Notes: a model not told the origin generated them from the sequence alone. Shown: positions 42,651 through 51,622, counted from the stretch's first letter. The stretch is DNA of 64,000 nucleotides from an uncultured Pelagibacteraceae bacterium (GCA_902564385.1 CACFAT010000005.1:1-64000), one strand, 5' to 3'. Numbers and translations are program-made.

Positions 42651-44357
42651 TTTATACAGATCTTCAAAATTATTTTTGTATTTATTTATAATTTTATATC
42701 TTTTTAACTTTAGTGTTGGAGTTAACATTCCATTTTCAATTGAAAATTTTTCTTGAATTACAAAATATTTTTTTACATTTTCTATTTTTGAAAAATTTTG
42801 ATTTAATTTTTTAATTTCACTGTCTATTTTTTCATTTTTAATATCCAAATAATCATCGTTGAGCACTAATAAAGCAACTAAGTATGGTTTATTATCTCCA
42901 TAAACAATTGCTTGATCTATAAATTCAAGATTTACTAGTTCGTTTTCAATTTTTAATGGGGAAATGTTATCCCCGCCAGGGGTTATAATAATATCTTTTT
43001 TTCTATCTGTAATTTTTAAAAAATTATTTTCGAATTCACCAATATCACCTGTATGCAGCCAACCGTCAATTAAGACTTTCTTAGTTTCTTCAGTATTATT
43101 CCAATAACCCAACATAACATTTTCACCTTTTACTAAAATTTCACCATCTTCGGCTATTTTTACTTCATTTCCTTTAAATGGTGGTCCAACTGTATCTATT
43201 CTAATATCGTCTATTGGATTACAACTTACCACTGGAGAAGTTTCGGTTAAGCCATATCCTTGGAGAGTTGGTAAACCAATAGCATTTAGGAAATAGCCAA
43301 CCTCTTTATCTAGTGCGCCCCCTCCAGAAACAAATGTTTTAAGAGATCCGCCAAATTGTGATTTTATTTTTTTTCTAACTAATTTCTCTAAAATACTATC
43401 CTGTATTTTTTCAAATAAATTTAATTCTTTTTTTTTTATTTTTTTTAGACCTAATTCTAACATTTTAAATATTAATTTTTTTTTCAATCCTTTAGCTTTT
43501 TTAAAACTGGCATTAATTTTTTGATAAAGATTTTGATAAAATCTTGGTACTGCTGTCATAATCTCTGGCGAACAATCACCCATATTTTTTACTAATTTAT
43601 CTATGCTCTCTGCATAAAAAATTCTAGCAGCTACAGTAATTTGTACAAATTGAACAGTATGCTCATAAGAATGTGAAAGTGGAAGCCAAGTAAGAAATCT
43701 GGGTTGTTGATTAGTTAATAATGGTTTTAGAATATCTATTGCGCCCTCGCAATTATTTAAGATGCCTCCATGACTTAAAATCACTCCCTTGGGATTTCCT
43801 TGCGTACCCGAAGTATAAATTATGCAAGATGGATCTTTTCTTAAGGCTAAAGATTTATGAATTGGTAAATTTTTTTTATTATTTTTTTTTATTAAGTCTT
43901 CTAAATTAATATATTCAAATTCAACATTTGGTAATTTTTCAAAGGAAAATATTTTTTTTATAAATTTTTTGTCCCTTATAATGTTTTTTAATTTATTGAA
44001 TTGCGCAATGTTTGAAACAAAAATTATACTGGGAGTACAATCATTGATAATATAATTATAGTCATTTTCTGCATAAGTTGTGTAAGCTGGAACAGTTATC
44101 CCATCTGATAACATAATAGACAAGTCTGCAATAAACCATTCTGGTCTATTTTCAGAAATTAATAAACATCTATCACTTTTTGATATTACTTTTCGTAATT
44201 CATTGGAAACTAAATTAATAAAATCGTAGGTTTCTTGCCAAGAATAATTTTTTCTTTTATCACCTAAAGTTGATAATAAAATTTTATTTTTATCAATTTG
44301 TTTATTAAATTGATCAAAAAATAATTCAGTTAAATTATTAATTTGCCTTAAGTTCAT
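42645..44357 (-). CDS. Long-chain acyl-CoA synthetase (AMP-forming)
   Basis: An ANL-family ligase of 570 residues that activates fatty acids to acyl-CoA. It has the P-loop IIYTSGTQGNPKGVILSH, motif GYGLTETSPVVSC, ATP/hinge motif HTGDIGEF and DRKKDIIITPGGDNISP, close to FadD/FAA1 enzymes. I use the ATG at 44357, because the reading frame upstream starts with TTG inside tRNA-Leu. The ATG lies 8 nt after the mature 3' end of tRNA-Leu, so the mRNA would be very short-leadered once the tRNA is cut off. Confidence 0.85.
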   Translation of the reverse strand: MNLRQINNLTELFFDQFNKQIDKNKILLSTLGDKRKNYSWQETYDFINLVSNELRKVISKSDRCLLISENRPEWFIADLSIMLSDGITVPAYTTYAENDYNYIINDCTPSIIFVSNIAQFNKLKNIIRDKKFIKKIFSFEKLPNVEFEYINLEDLIKKNNKKNLPIHKSLALRKDPSCIIYTSGTQGNPKGVILSHGGILNNCEGAIDILKPLLTNQQPRFLTWLPLSHSYEHTVQFVQITVAARIFYAESIDKLVKNMGDCSPEIMTAVPRFYQNLYQKINASFKKAKGLKKKLIFKMLELGLKKIKKKELNLFEKIQDSILEKLVRKKIKSQFGGSLKTFVSGGGALDKEVGYFLNAIGLPTLQGYGLTETSPVVSCNPIDDIRIDTVGPPFKGNEVKIAEDGEILVKGENVMLGYWNNTEETKKVLIDGWLHTGDIGEFENNFLKITDRKKDIIITPGGDNISPLKIENELVNLEFIDQAIVYGDNKPYLVALLVLNDDYLDIKNEKIDSEIKKLNQNFSKIENVKKYFVIQEKFSIENGMLTPTLKLKRYKIINKYKNNFEDLYKK

Positions 44358-44365
44358 ATATTTTT

Positions 44366-44452
44366 TGGTGGGCAAAGAGAGAATCGAACTCTCACAGTAT
44401 TGCTACTATTGGATTTTGAGTCCAACGCGTCTACCAGTTCCGCCATTCGCCC
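44366..44452 (-). tRNA. tRNA-Leu(CAA)
   Basis: An 87-nt class II tRNA on the minus strand. The acceptor GGGCGAA pairs with the TTTGCCC region, followed by A and encoded CCA (44366-44368). The anticodon stem TTGGA/TCCAA holds loop CTCAAAA, giving anticodon CAA. A long variable arm and the T-loop GAGTTCGATTC are present. It reads UUG leucine codons. Confidence 0.96.
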
Positions 44453-44517
44453 ATATATTTTTAGTTTCATAGAATATAAATAATAGTATTAAAACACTAT
44501 TTATATTAAAAGAAAAT

Positions 44518-45126
44518 ATGTTTAAGGAACTATTTAATAAAACAATTAAACTTGCGGCACATAAAAATTCAAAAAAAATTTTAGGATTTATATCTTTTAT
44601 TGAGAGTTTCGTATTTCCTATTCCGCCAGATGTTCTTATTATTCCAATGGCTATTGCCGACAGACAAAGATGGATGAAGATAGCAATTATTGCTACGACA
44701 GGATCGGTCTTAGGTGCATGTTTGGGTTATTTCATTGGATATGTTTTTTTCAATGAAATTGGAATTAAGATTTTTGAGCTTTACGGTGTAGATAATACCT
44801 CATTTTTAAAAGATAAAATTTCATCAGATGGAGGGGTTTTTGCATGGGCAACGTTGCTGGCTATAGCGGGTTTTACACCCATCCCATTTAAATTACTCAC
44901 AATAACTAGTGGGTTTGTTCAATTTAATATTATTTATTTTATAATTGTCTCCTTACTAACAAGAGGATCTAGATTTTTTATTATAGCTTTTTTGGTTGGA
45001 AATTTTGGTCCAGCTATGAAAACAATAATTGAAAAAAAACTGCTTAAAGTTTCAATTGTAATTTCTATTGTATTAATAGTTTTTGCTTTTTTAATTTATA
45101 AATTTTTACAAAACTTTATGAACTAA
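44518..45126 (+). CDS. DedA/VTT-family membrane protein (YqaA-like)
   Basis: A 202-residue inner membrane protein of the SNARE-associated/VTT family, with FIESFVFPIPPDVLIIPMA and GFTPIPFKLLTITSGFVQF, the reentrant-loop motifs of DedA proteins. It has about five membrane segments. Members of this family help lipid-carrier recycling and membrane homeostasis; the exact lipid is unknown here. It lies 1 nt before the DsbB-like gene, so it forms an operon with it and coq7. Confidence 0.85.
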   Translation: MFKELFNKTIKLAAHKNSKKILGFISFIESFVFPIPPDVLIIPMAIADRQRWMKIAIIATTGSVLGACLGYFIGYVFFNEIGIKIFELYGVDNTSFLKDKISSDGGVFAWATLLAIAGFTPIPFKLLTITSGFVQFNIIYFIIVSLLTRGSRFFIIAFLVGNFGPAMKTIIEKKLLKVSIVISIVLIVFAFLIYKFLQNFMN

Positions 45127-45127
45127 A

Positions 45128-45601
45128 ATGAACTTTATTTTAAATAGAAAAAATATTTATTTATTAATTTTAATATACTCAATTATTGCCATTTTATCTG
45201 CGATCTATATTGAAAAAGTTTTGGGGTATTTGCCATGTAAATTATGTATTTATCAAAGAGTTCCTTTTTTATTAGCGATCTTCATTTGTTTTTTGGGATA
45301 TAGCTATTTTAAATCTGATAGAATATTAATTGCTTTAATCATTACATTCACACTAAGCACTGCTCTTGCAGGATATCATTTTGGTATTGAAAATGGCTTT
45401 TTTGACGAATATGCCGGTTGTACAAACACAAATATAGATATCATGAATAAAGAAAAAATAATTGAAAGTCTTGGAATGGTTAAAAATTGTAAAGATGTAG
45501 AGTTTACTATTTTAGGCATATCTTTATCTGGATTGAATTTTTTAACATCTTTACTAATTGTATTATTTTCGCTAAGAGCTCTTGTTTATGAAAAAGACTA
45601 A
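45128..45601 (+). CDS. DsbB-family quinone-linked disulfide oxidase
   Basis: A 157-residue membrane protein with four helices. The first redox pair is Cys37-x-x-Cys40 in LPCKLCIYQR, and a second cysteine pair lies in the periplasmic loop (EYAGC and VKNCKD), as in DsbB. DsbB reoxidises DsbA and passes electrons to ubiquinone. The DsbA partner is not in the window. The 3' end overlaps coq7, and the pairing with a quinone-synthesis enzyme fits. Confidence 0.85.
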   Translation: MNFILNRKNIYLLILIYSIIAILSAIYIEKVLGYLPCKLCIYQRVPFLLAIFICFLGYSYFKSDRILIALIITFTLSTALAGYHFGIENGFFDEYAGCTNTNIDIMNKEKIIESLGMVKNCKDVEFTILGISLSGLNFLTSLLIVLFSLRALVYEKD

Positions 45602-46121
45602 CAAAAAAAAATTAGAAGAATTTATTAGAGTTGATCACGCAGGCGAAAGAGGTGCAATTAAAATATATGAAGGTCAACTTTTAGCACTGAAAACATTTAA
45701 AAAGGATCCTGAACTATTAAAATTAGTAGAAGGAATGAGAGAACACGAGCAAGAACATAGTGATTTTTTTGAAAATGAAATCAGAGAAAGAAATATAAAA
45801 CCAACTAAATTTTTACCACTATGGGATCTATTGGGAGTAGGTTTGGGTTTTGGCTCAACAATATTAGGAAAAAAAGCAGCAATGCTGTGCACAGCCTCTG
45901 TTGAGGAAGTAATTGATAGACATTACCAAAATCAAATAGATCAATTACAAGATGATGAGAAAAAACTTAGAGAAAAAATAAAGAAATTTAGAGCTGATGA
46001 ATTAGAACATAAAGATATTGCATATGAGCACGGTGCAACAAAAAAAGGATTATATTCGGTAATGGATAAAATTATTAAAACTGGCTCAAAAATTGCTATA
46101 AATATCTCTGAAAAAATTTAA
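45588..46121 (+). CDS. coq7: 3-demethoxyubiquinol 3-hydroxylase (Coq7)
   Basis: A carboxylate-bridged di-iron hydroxylase in ubiquinone synthesis, 177 residues. It has RVDHAGERGAIKIYEGQLLAL with the first Glu ligands, MREHEQEHSDFF, EEVIDRHYQNQ and the final DELEHKDIAYEHGA, giving the E..ExxH / E..ExxH ligand set. I chose the ATG at 45588; a TTG two codons earlier is less likely. It overlaps the DsbB gene by 14 nt and the convergent HNH gene by 4 nt. Confidence 0.95.
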   Translation: MKKTNKKKLEEFIRVDHAGERGAIKIYEGQLLALKTFKKDPELLKLVEGMREHEQEHSDFFENEIRERNIKPTKFLPLWDLLGVGLGFGSTILGKKAAMLCTASVEEVIDRHYQNQIDQLQDDEKKLREKIKKFRADELEHKDIAYEHGATKKGLYSVMDKIIKTGSKIAINISEKI

Positions 46122-46690
46122 CTAGGATCTAATTCCACATCCCAATATAAATAATCCATCCAACTGCTGTGTAGAAAATTAGGAGGAAAATTCTTCCCAT
46201 TTCTATGAAGATCTTCTGTTGTTGGTTGAAAAGGCCATTGATTTAACTTCATACCTGAATTTTTTAACAATCTTCCACCTTTTTTTACATTACAGGCTGA
46301 ACAAGCAGTAACAACGTTTTCCCAATCAGTTTTCCCACCTTTTGATCTTGGAAGAAGATGGTCAAAAGTTAGCTCATCATTACTCCCACAATATTGACAA
46401 CTAAACTTATCCCTTAAGAAAACATTAAACCTCGTGAAATTTGGATTTGAACGAGGCTTTATAAAAGATTTTAATGCAATAACACTCGGTAACTGCATAG
46501 AGAATGATGGGCTTCTTATCATTCTATCATAATGACTTACAATTGAGACTCTATCTAAAAATACAGATTTAATAGCGTCTTGCCATGACCATAATGATAA
46601 AGGATAGTAACTTAATGGTCTGTAATCTGCATTAAGAACTAGAGCCGGACATTTTTCGAGTGAAAGGTTTTCATTGATCATTAAAGTCAT
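46118..46690 (-). CDS. HNH endonuclease-domain protein
   Basis: A 190-residue protein with an HNH nuclease domain near residues 95-145: CQYCGSNDELTFDHLLPRSKGG, then DWENVVTACSACNVKKG. The two CxxC pairs bind zinc. The N-terminal half carries PALVLNADYRPLSYYPLSLWSW, the signature of a widespread proteobacterial chromosomal HNH family. It does not sit in a mobile element or a restriction locus. Its role is unknown. An internal ATG three codons in is an alternative start. Confidence 0.88.
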   Translation of the reverse strand: MTLMINENLSLEKCPALVLNADYRPLSYYPLSLWSWQDAIKSVFLDRVSIVSHYDRMIRSPSFSMQLPSVIALKSFIKPRSNPNFTRFNVFLRDKFSCQYCGSNDELTFDHLLPRSKGGKTDWENVVTACSACNVKKGGRLLKNSGMKLNQWPFQPTTEDLHRNGKNFPPNFLHSSWMDYLYWDVELDPS

Positions 46691-46748
46691 AATTATTTAA
46701 TATATTATATATTATTATTAATCAATGTAACAAAAAAGTTAATTCTCT

Positions 46749-47405
46749 TTAAATATCAAAATTATATTTGATAAATTTTAATGCATTACTTGAAGCTTCA
46801 ACTGGTATATGATGGTCACAGCCTTTGATCATTAAAGTTTCTATACTAATATTATTGCGTGTAAAAAAATCTTTTGCTTCCAATAAATTATAGGGTGGAA
46901 CTATTTCATCTTTTTCACCATGAATTAATAAAGTTTTTGTTTTAGAAATTAATCTTAAACTAAGATCCTCTTTATCTATAATCTTTCCAGAAAATCCAAC
47001 AATACAATTAAATGGATCTTTAGAAGTTAGGCCCAAGTTTATTGACATCATGCATCCCTGACTAAATCCAGATAAACATATCTTTGAATTTTCCAAATTA
47101 TATTCTGCTTTAACCTCTTCAATGTATTTTCTTAATTTATCTTCGGCTTTTTTTACTTCATTTAAAATATAATTTTTATCATTTGTTTCTAAATCAAACC
47201 ATTGATAACCAATTGGATTAATTTTACATGGTTCATGTCCATTCGGACATAAGAATACTGTATTGGTTAAAAACCTTTTCCAATTCAGAGTTAACATACT
47301 TATGTCTTTTCCATCTCCACCATATCCATGAAGTAAAATTACTGCATTTTTGATGTCAGACCCATTTTCAGGTTTTATAATTGTTGATTCAAGGCAAAAT
47401 GTCAT
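46749..47405 (-). CDS. Phospholipase/carboxylesterase-family hydrolase
   Basis: A 218-residue alpha/beta hydrolase of the PF02230 carboxylesterase group. The oxyanion region is ILLHGYGGDGKD, the nucleophile elbow GFSQGCMM (Ser), the acid is in HGEKDEIVPP, and the catalytic His is in GCDHHIPVEA. Substrate is unknown; relatives cleave short acyl esters or lysophospholipids. It is transcribed alone on the minus strand, divergent from the HIG1-like gene. Confidence 0.87.
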   Translation of the reverse strand: MTFCLESTIIKPENGSDIKNAVILLHGYGGDGKDISMLTLNWKRFLTNTVFLCPNGHEPCKINPIGYQWFDLETNDKNYILNEVKKAEDKLRKYIEEVKAEYNLENSKICLSGFSQGCMMSINLGLTSKDPFNCIVGFSGKIIDKEDLSLRLISKTKTLLIHGEKDEIVPPYNLLEAKDFFTRNNISIETLMIKGCDHHIPVEASSNALKFIKYNFDI

Positions 47406-47454
47406 AGATAAGTAATTATGTTTTTTTATTTTAAAAAGAAACTAAAATCAAAGT

Positions 47455-47655
47455 ATGATTTCTGAAATATTTGTTAAAATTGCAGCAATTGTTTTGCTTG
47501 CAGCTGTAGCTGTGGTTTTAATTCTTGGAATCAGAACTCTTTTTAAAGGAGACGGAGATAAAAAAACATCTAACAAATTAATGCAGCTTAGAGTTTTACT
47601 TCAATTTGTTGCTATAATTGTGCTCGTAGCATTAGCTTACTTTTATAAGAATTAA
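47455..47655 (+). CDS. HIG1-domain twin-transmembrane protein
   Basis: A 66-residue protein with two membrane helices (about residues 7-27 and 46-62) and a short basic loop, with the HIG1 motif NKLMQLRVLLQFVAI. In mitochondria, HIG1 proteins (Rcf1) aid assembly of cytochrome oxidase and respiratory supercomplexes. A similar role in the bacterial respiratory chain is inferred. The 3' end overlaps the thioredoxin-like gene by 4 bp. Confidence 0.82.
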   Translation: MISEIFVKIAAIVLLAAVAVVLILGIRTLFKGDGDKKTSNKLMQLRVLLQFVAIIVLVALAYFYKN

Positions 47656-48182
47656 TTTAATTCATTTAACCAATTTAAAAATTCATCACTGTTAAAATCT
47701 ATTGAGCCAATAATTCTTGCAAACTCATAACCATCTTTATCAATGAATAGTGTTGTAGGTAGTCCTCTTAATTTTAAATTTTTTGCAATTCCAGCACCAT
47801 CACCAACAAAAACTTGTAATTCTTCTATTAGCAGGTCATCAAAAAACCTCTTAGATGTACTAATATTTTCTCCACCTATATTTATTGGGATAATCATTAT
47901 TTTTTTTTTACCATTAAGTTTTTGAAGGTTGTTTAATGATGGCATTTCCTCTCTACAAGGAGCACACCATGTCGCCCAAAAATTCAAAATGATTAATTCA
48001 GATTTAAAATCTTTCAAATTAACTTTATTTCCAGCCTCATTTAAAAAGTCAAAAAACTTAATTTTTTGTTTTTCCTCATAAATTATTAGATTTTTTATAT
48101 TTGGTGCTTCTATTGAATATGAAGAGCTAAATGATATGAAGTAAAGAAATATTATTTTAATGGATATAAATATAAATTTCAT
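47652..48182 (-). CDS. TlpA-like periplasmic thioredoxin
   Basis: A 176-residue membrane-tethered or secreted thioredoxin. The N-terminal hydrophobic signal begins MKFIFISIKIIF, and the active site is WATWCAPCREEMPSL (CAPC), with a cis-Pro in GLPTTLFID. I use the ATG at 48182; the longer frame to 48221 gives a cytoplasmic-looking extension not typical of the family. It likely reduces periplasmic disulfides, perhaps in cytochrome c or oxidase assembly. It is divergent from argH. Confidence 0.87.
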   Translation of the reverse strand: MKFIFISIKIIFLYFISFSSSYSIEAPNIKNLIIYEEKQKIKFFDFLNEAGNKVNLKDFKSELIILNFWATWCAPCREEMPSLNNLQKLNGKKKIMIIPINIGGENISTSKRFFDDLLIEELQVFVGDGAGIAKNLKLRGLPTTLFIDKDGYEFARIIGSIDFNSDEFLNWLNELN

Positions 48183-48201
48183 AGATTTGTAATTGAATAA
48201 C

Positions 48202-49590
48202 ATGAGTAAAAATAAAAACAATAAACCAATTTGGGGTACAAGAATTAAGAAAAATGCTTCAACTTTATTTAAAAAAATTGGTGGTTCTTTACCAATAGAT
48301 AAAAGACTATTTAAAGAAGATATCGAAGGATCAATTGCTCATGTCGAAATGCTTCACAAACAGAAAATTATAAATTTCAGAATAAAGAATAAAATAATAT
48401 GGGGATTAAAAAGAATTAAAAATGAAATTGTAAAAAAAAAGTTCGATTTTGATTATGATTTAGAGGATATTCATATGAATATAGAAAACAGATTATTTGA
48501 ACTGATTGGTGATGATGCTGGATATGTTCATACTGCTAGATCTAGAAATGATCAGGTAATTACCGACCTTAAATTATGGTTAAAAGAAGCAACAAAAAAA
48601 ATAATAATTTTATTAGATAATACTAATTTAAATATTCTAAATCTTGCACAAAAAAATATCAGAACAATTATGCCAGGATTTACACATTTAAAAAATGCAC
48701 AACCATTATCTTTAGCACATTATCTACTAGCATATGTTGAAATGTTTAAGAGAGATAAGAAAAAATTTAAGAATAATTTAGAGTTTTTAGATGAAAATCC
48801 TTTAGGTGTAGGGGCTTTATCTGGCACTTCTTTTAAAATTGACAGAAACTTTACAACAAAAAAACTTAAATTTAAAAAACCAACAAATAATTCTGTAGAT
48901 ACTGTATCTGATAGAGATTTTGTTTTAGATTTTTTATATTCTTCTCTAGCTTGTTCTTTACATATCTCAAGAATTGCTGAAGAACTCATAATTTGGAATT
49001 CTGATGCATTCAATATGATAACTTTAAATGATAAGTTAGTAACTGGTTCTTCGATAATGCCGCAAAAAAAGAATCCCGACCCATTGGAATATTTGAGAGG
49101 TAAAACTGGAATATTTATAGGAAATATCAATTCTATGATTTCAATATTAAAAGGGTTGCCTTTATCATATTTTAAAGATTTACAAGATGACAAAGAAATT
49201 GTTTTTAAAACAAATGATCAACTAAAAATATCACTGTCTTTGTTGAATGATGTGATAAAAAATTTGATAATAAATAAAAAGAGTATGCTATCCCTTGCAG
49301 GAAAAGGTTTTACTACAGCTACAGATTTATCCGATTATATTGTAAGAGAACTTGGATATCCATTTAGAAAAGCATACATACAAACAGCGAAAATAATTAA
49401 TCTAGCTGAAAAAAAAAACAAAAAACTTCACGAACTAGAATTGAAAGAAATAAATCAAATTGAGCCAAAACTTACATTAAATGTTTATAAAATACTCAAT
49501 CTAGAAAATTCAATTAATTCAAAAAAATCTTATGGCGGAACTTCTTTTGAGAACGTTAAGAAAATGATAAAAAAGGCAAAAAATGAATAA
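48202..49590 (+). CDS. argH: Argininosuccinate lyase
   Basis: The last step of arginine synthesis, splitting argininosuccinate to arginine and fumarate. It has 462 residues. The fumarase/aspartase signature is SSIMPQKKNPDPLE, with the N-terminal WGTRIKKNAS, TARSRNDQV and the conserved GFTHLKNAQP. I chose the ATG at 48202; the TTG at 48193 is less likely. The downstream small lipoprotein gene starts inside its last codons. Confidence 0.96.
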   Translation: MSKNKNNKPIWGTRIKKNASTLFKKIGGSLPIDKRLFKEDIEGSIAHVEMLHKQKIINFRIKNKIIWGLKRIKNEIVKKKFDFDYDLEDIHMNIENRLFELIGDDAGYVHTARSRNDQVITDLKLWLKEATKKIIILLDNTNLNILNLAQKNIRTIMPGFTHLKNAQPLSLAHYLLAYVEMFKRDKKKFKNNLEFLDENPLGVGALSGTSFKIDRNFTTKKLKFKKPTNNSVDTVSDRDFVLDFLYSSLACSLHISRIAEELIIWNSDAFNMITLNDKLVTGSSIMPQKKNPDPLEYLRGKTGIFIGNINSMISILKGLPLSYFKDLQDDKEIVFKTNDQLKISLSLLNDVIKNLIINKKSMLSLAGKGFTTATDLSDYIVRELGYPFRKAYIQTAKIINLAEKKNKKLHELELKEINQIEPKLTLNVYKILNLENSINSKKSYGGTSFENVKKMIKKAKNE

Positions 49591-49699
49591 AAAAATTTTA
49601 ATTATTATACTTTGTTTATATTTTGTAGTTGCTTGTGGGCGTAAAGGCGATCCAGAGTATAAATCTGAATTAAGTAAGAATATTCAAAAAGTATTATGA
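49583..49699 (+). CDS. LptM/YifL-like small lipoprotein
   Basis: A 38-residue lipoprotein gene. It has a lysine-bearing N-terminus (MNKKILIII), a hydrophobic signal, and a lipobox ending VVAC with the modifiable Cys18, followed by GRKGDPEYKSE. The C-G-x-K-G pattern right after the lipobox is the signature of LptM/YifL, which supports LptD maturation in the outer membrane. It starts 8 bp inside the 3' end of argH and overlaps lysA by ATGA. The argH-lipoprotein-lysA order is seen in other proteobacteria. Confidence 0.82.
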   Translation: MNKKILIIILCLYFVVACGRKGDPEYKSELSKNIQKVL

Positions 49700-50910
49700 G
49701 ATATACAAACAATAAATTTTTTATTGAAGGAAAAAACATTGAGAGTCTGACAAAAAAATTTAATACACCTCTATACTGCTACTCTTATAAAAATTTAAGA
49801 GAGAATATAGAGAATTTTAAAAAAGCTTTTAAAGAAATTAGACCTTTAGTTTGTTTTTCTGTAAAATCTAATTCTAATATTTCATTATTAAAAGAAATAA
49901 AAAAACTTGGCCTTGGAGCAGATGTGGTTTCAAAAGGTGAATTATATGCATCACTTAAGGCTGGTATTAACAAAAACAAAATAGTTTTCTCTGGAGTTGG
50001 TAAAACAAAAGATGAAATTGAGTATGCAATAAAGCAAAAAATATTATTAATAAATTCTGAATCTTTGAGTGAAGTTTTAGAAATTGAAAAGGTTGCAAAA
50101 AAATTTAATAAAGTCGTTAATATAGGACTAAGATTAAATCCAGATACTGATGCTGAAACATTGAAACAAATTTCAACTGGCAAAAGTGAAAATAAATTTG
50201 GTGTAGATAAAAAGACTTTTGTAAAAATTATTAATTTGATGAAACAATCAAAATTTATAAATATTAAATGTTTAAGTGTTCATATCGGTAGTCAAATCTT
50301 AAACCACAAACCCTACGAAAAAATGCTAAATGTTCTTGATAAACTTTTAAGAAGTTTAGATTATAAATTTGAGTTTATTGATTTAGGTGGAGGAATGGGG
50401 ATTAATTATGACAATAAAACAAAAAAACTTAATTATACAAAATATAAAAAATCAATAATTAAATTTAAAAATAAATACAATTGTAAAATAATTTTTGAAC
50501 CTGGAAGATCTATAATTGGAAATGTTGGTATACTTGCAACTAAAGTAATTTATTTAAAACATAATAAGACAAAAACATTTGTGATATTGGATGCGGCAAT
50601 GAATGATTTGATAAGACCAGCTTTGTACAATGCAAAACATAGAATAATTCCGTCCCTAAGAAATAAGTCAAGATCAAAGAAAATATTAGAATTTGTTGGC
50701 CCAGTATGCGAAACAACTGATAAATTTTTAACAGATAGGAAATTTCAAGATGTAAAAGAAAATGATATAATGATTATTTGCGATACAGGAGCCTATGGTT
50801 ATTCATTATCATCTAATTATAATCTTAGATTAAGGCCTGCCGAAATTTTGATTAAAGGAAATAAGGTACAGATTATAAGAAAAAGACAAAAAATAAAAGA
50901 TATAGTCTAA
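49696..50910 (+). CDS. lysA: Diaminopimelate decarboxylase
   Basis: PLP-dependent fold-type III decarboxylase, the last step of lysine synthesis. PLP lysine is in CFSVKSNSN, HIGSQI and the glycine-rich LGGGMGINY bind phosphate, EPGRSIIGNVG follows, and the substrate Cys is in GPVCETTDKF. It has 404 residues. The start overlaps the lipoprotein stop, so argH-lptM-lysA are one operon. Confidence 0.96.
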   Translation: MRYTNNKFFIEGKNIESLTKKFNTPLYCYSYKNLRENIENFKKAFKEIRPLVCFSVKSNSNISLLKEIKKLGLGADVVSKGELYASLKAGINKNKIVFSGVGKTKDEIEYAIKQKILLINSESLSEVLEIEKVAKKFNKVVNIGLRLNPDTDAETLKQISTGKSENKFGVDKKTFVKIINLMKQSKFINIKCLSVHIGSQILNHKPYEKMLNVLDKLLRSLDYKFEFIDLGGGMGINYDNKTKKLNYTKYKKSIIKFKNKYNCKIIFEPGRSIIGNVGILATKVIYLKHNKTKTFVILDAAMNDLIRPALYNAKHRIIPSLRNKSRSKKILEFVGPVCETTDKFLTDRKFQDVKENDIMIICDTGAYGYSLSSNYNLRLRPAEILIKGNKVQIIRKRQKIKDIV

Positions 50911-50923
50911 GTTTAAATTTGTA

Positions 50924-51622
50924 ATGAGAAATATCCTATTTAAAAGTGCATTTTTTTCTGGATTAATATTTATATGCATTATTTTTCTTCCATCATTATT
51001 ACTACCAAAGAAAATCACTCTTTTTGGAGGTAAACTTTTTGGATACTGGTCCTCGTTCTGTTTAAAAATTTTTTACTCAACCAGCATAGTAATTAAAGGT
51101 CAAGAAAACATAATTAATAACGAGAACTACTTTATCGCATGCTCTCATCAATCGATGTTTGAAACTTTTTTTTTACAAACAATATTTAATTCACCAATTT
51201 TTATTCTTAAAAAAGAACTATTAAATATTCCGATATTTGGTTGGTATTTAAGAAAGATAGATTCTATTTCTGTGAATAGAAATAAAGTTTCTAAAGAAAA
51301 CCTTAATTTTACTGAAAAAATTAAAGAAGCTATGGAGAAAACAAAAAGACCTGTAATAATTTTTCCACAAGCTACTCGAGTTTTACCAGACGAAATTATT
51401 CCCTTTAAAAAAGGAGTTGGAAGAATTTACAAAGAATTAAATGTAAAATGTCAACCTGTTGCTATTGACTCTGGAAGAGTATGGCCAAAATCTGGAAAGA
51501 TGAAGCCCAATAAAACAATTACTATTTCTATTTTAAAACCAATTAATACAGGTATCGAAGAAACAGAATTTGTAAAATTATTGCAAAAAGAAATTTATTC
51601 CGAGCTAGGTCTTGCTAACTAA
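50924..51622 (+). CDS. plsC: 1-acyl-sn-glycerol-3-phosphate acyltransferase (PlsC family)
   Basis: Phosphatidic acid synthesis from lysophosphatidate. N-terminal hydrophobic helices precede the acyltransferase motif: here HQSMFET (H-x4-E rather than H-x4-D), then the second motif IFPQATR (the usual FPEGTR is changed). The 232-residue length fits. The H-x4-E form is common in alphaproteobacterial PlsC proteins. It lies 13 bp after lysA and overlaps dnaN by 4 bp. Confidence 0.85.
   Translation: MRNILFKSAFFSGLIFICIIFLPSLLLPKKITLFGGKLFGYWSSFCLKIFYSTSIVIKGQENIINNENYFIACSHQSMFETFFLQTIFNSPIFILKKELLNIPIFGWYLRKIDSISVNRNKVSKENLNFTEKIKEAMEKTKRPVIIFPQATRVLPDEIIPFKKGVGRIYKELNVKCQPVAIDSGRVWPKSGKMKPNKTITISILKPINTGIEETEFVKLLQKEIYSELGLAN

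Noticed and set aside
44358..44375. Extended TTG start for the acyl-CoA ligase
   Set aside because: It lies inside the 3' end of tRNA-Leu; the ATG at 44357 is the sensible start.
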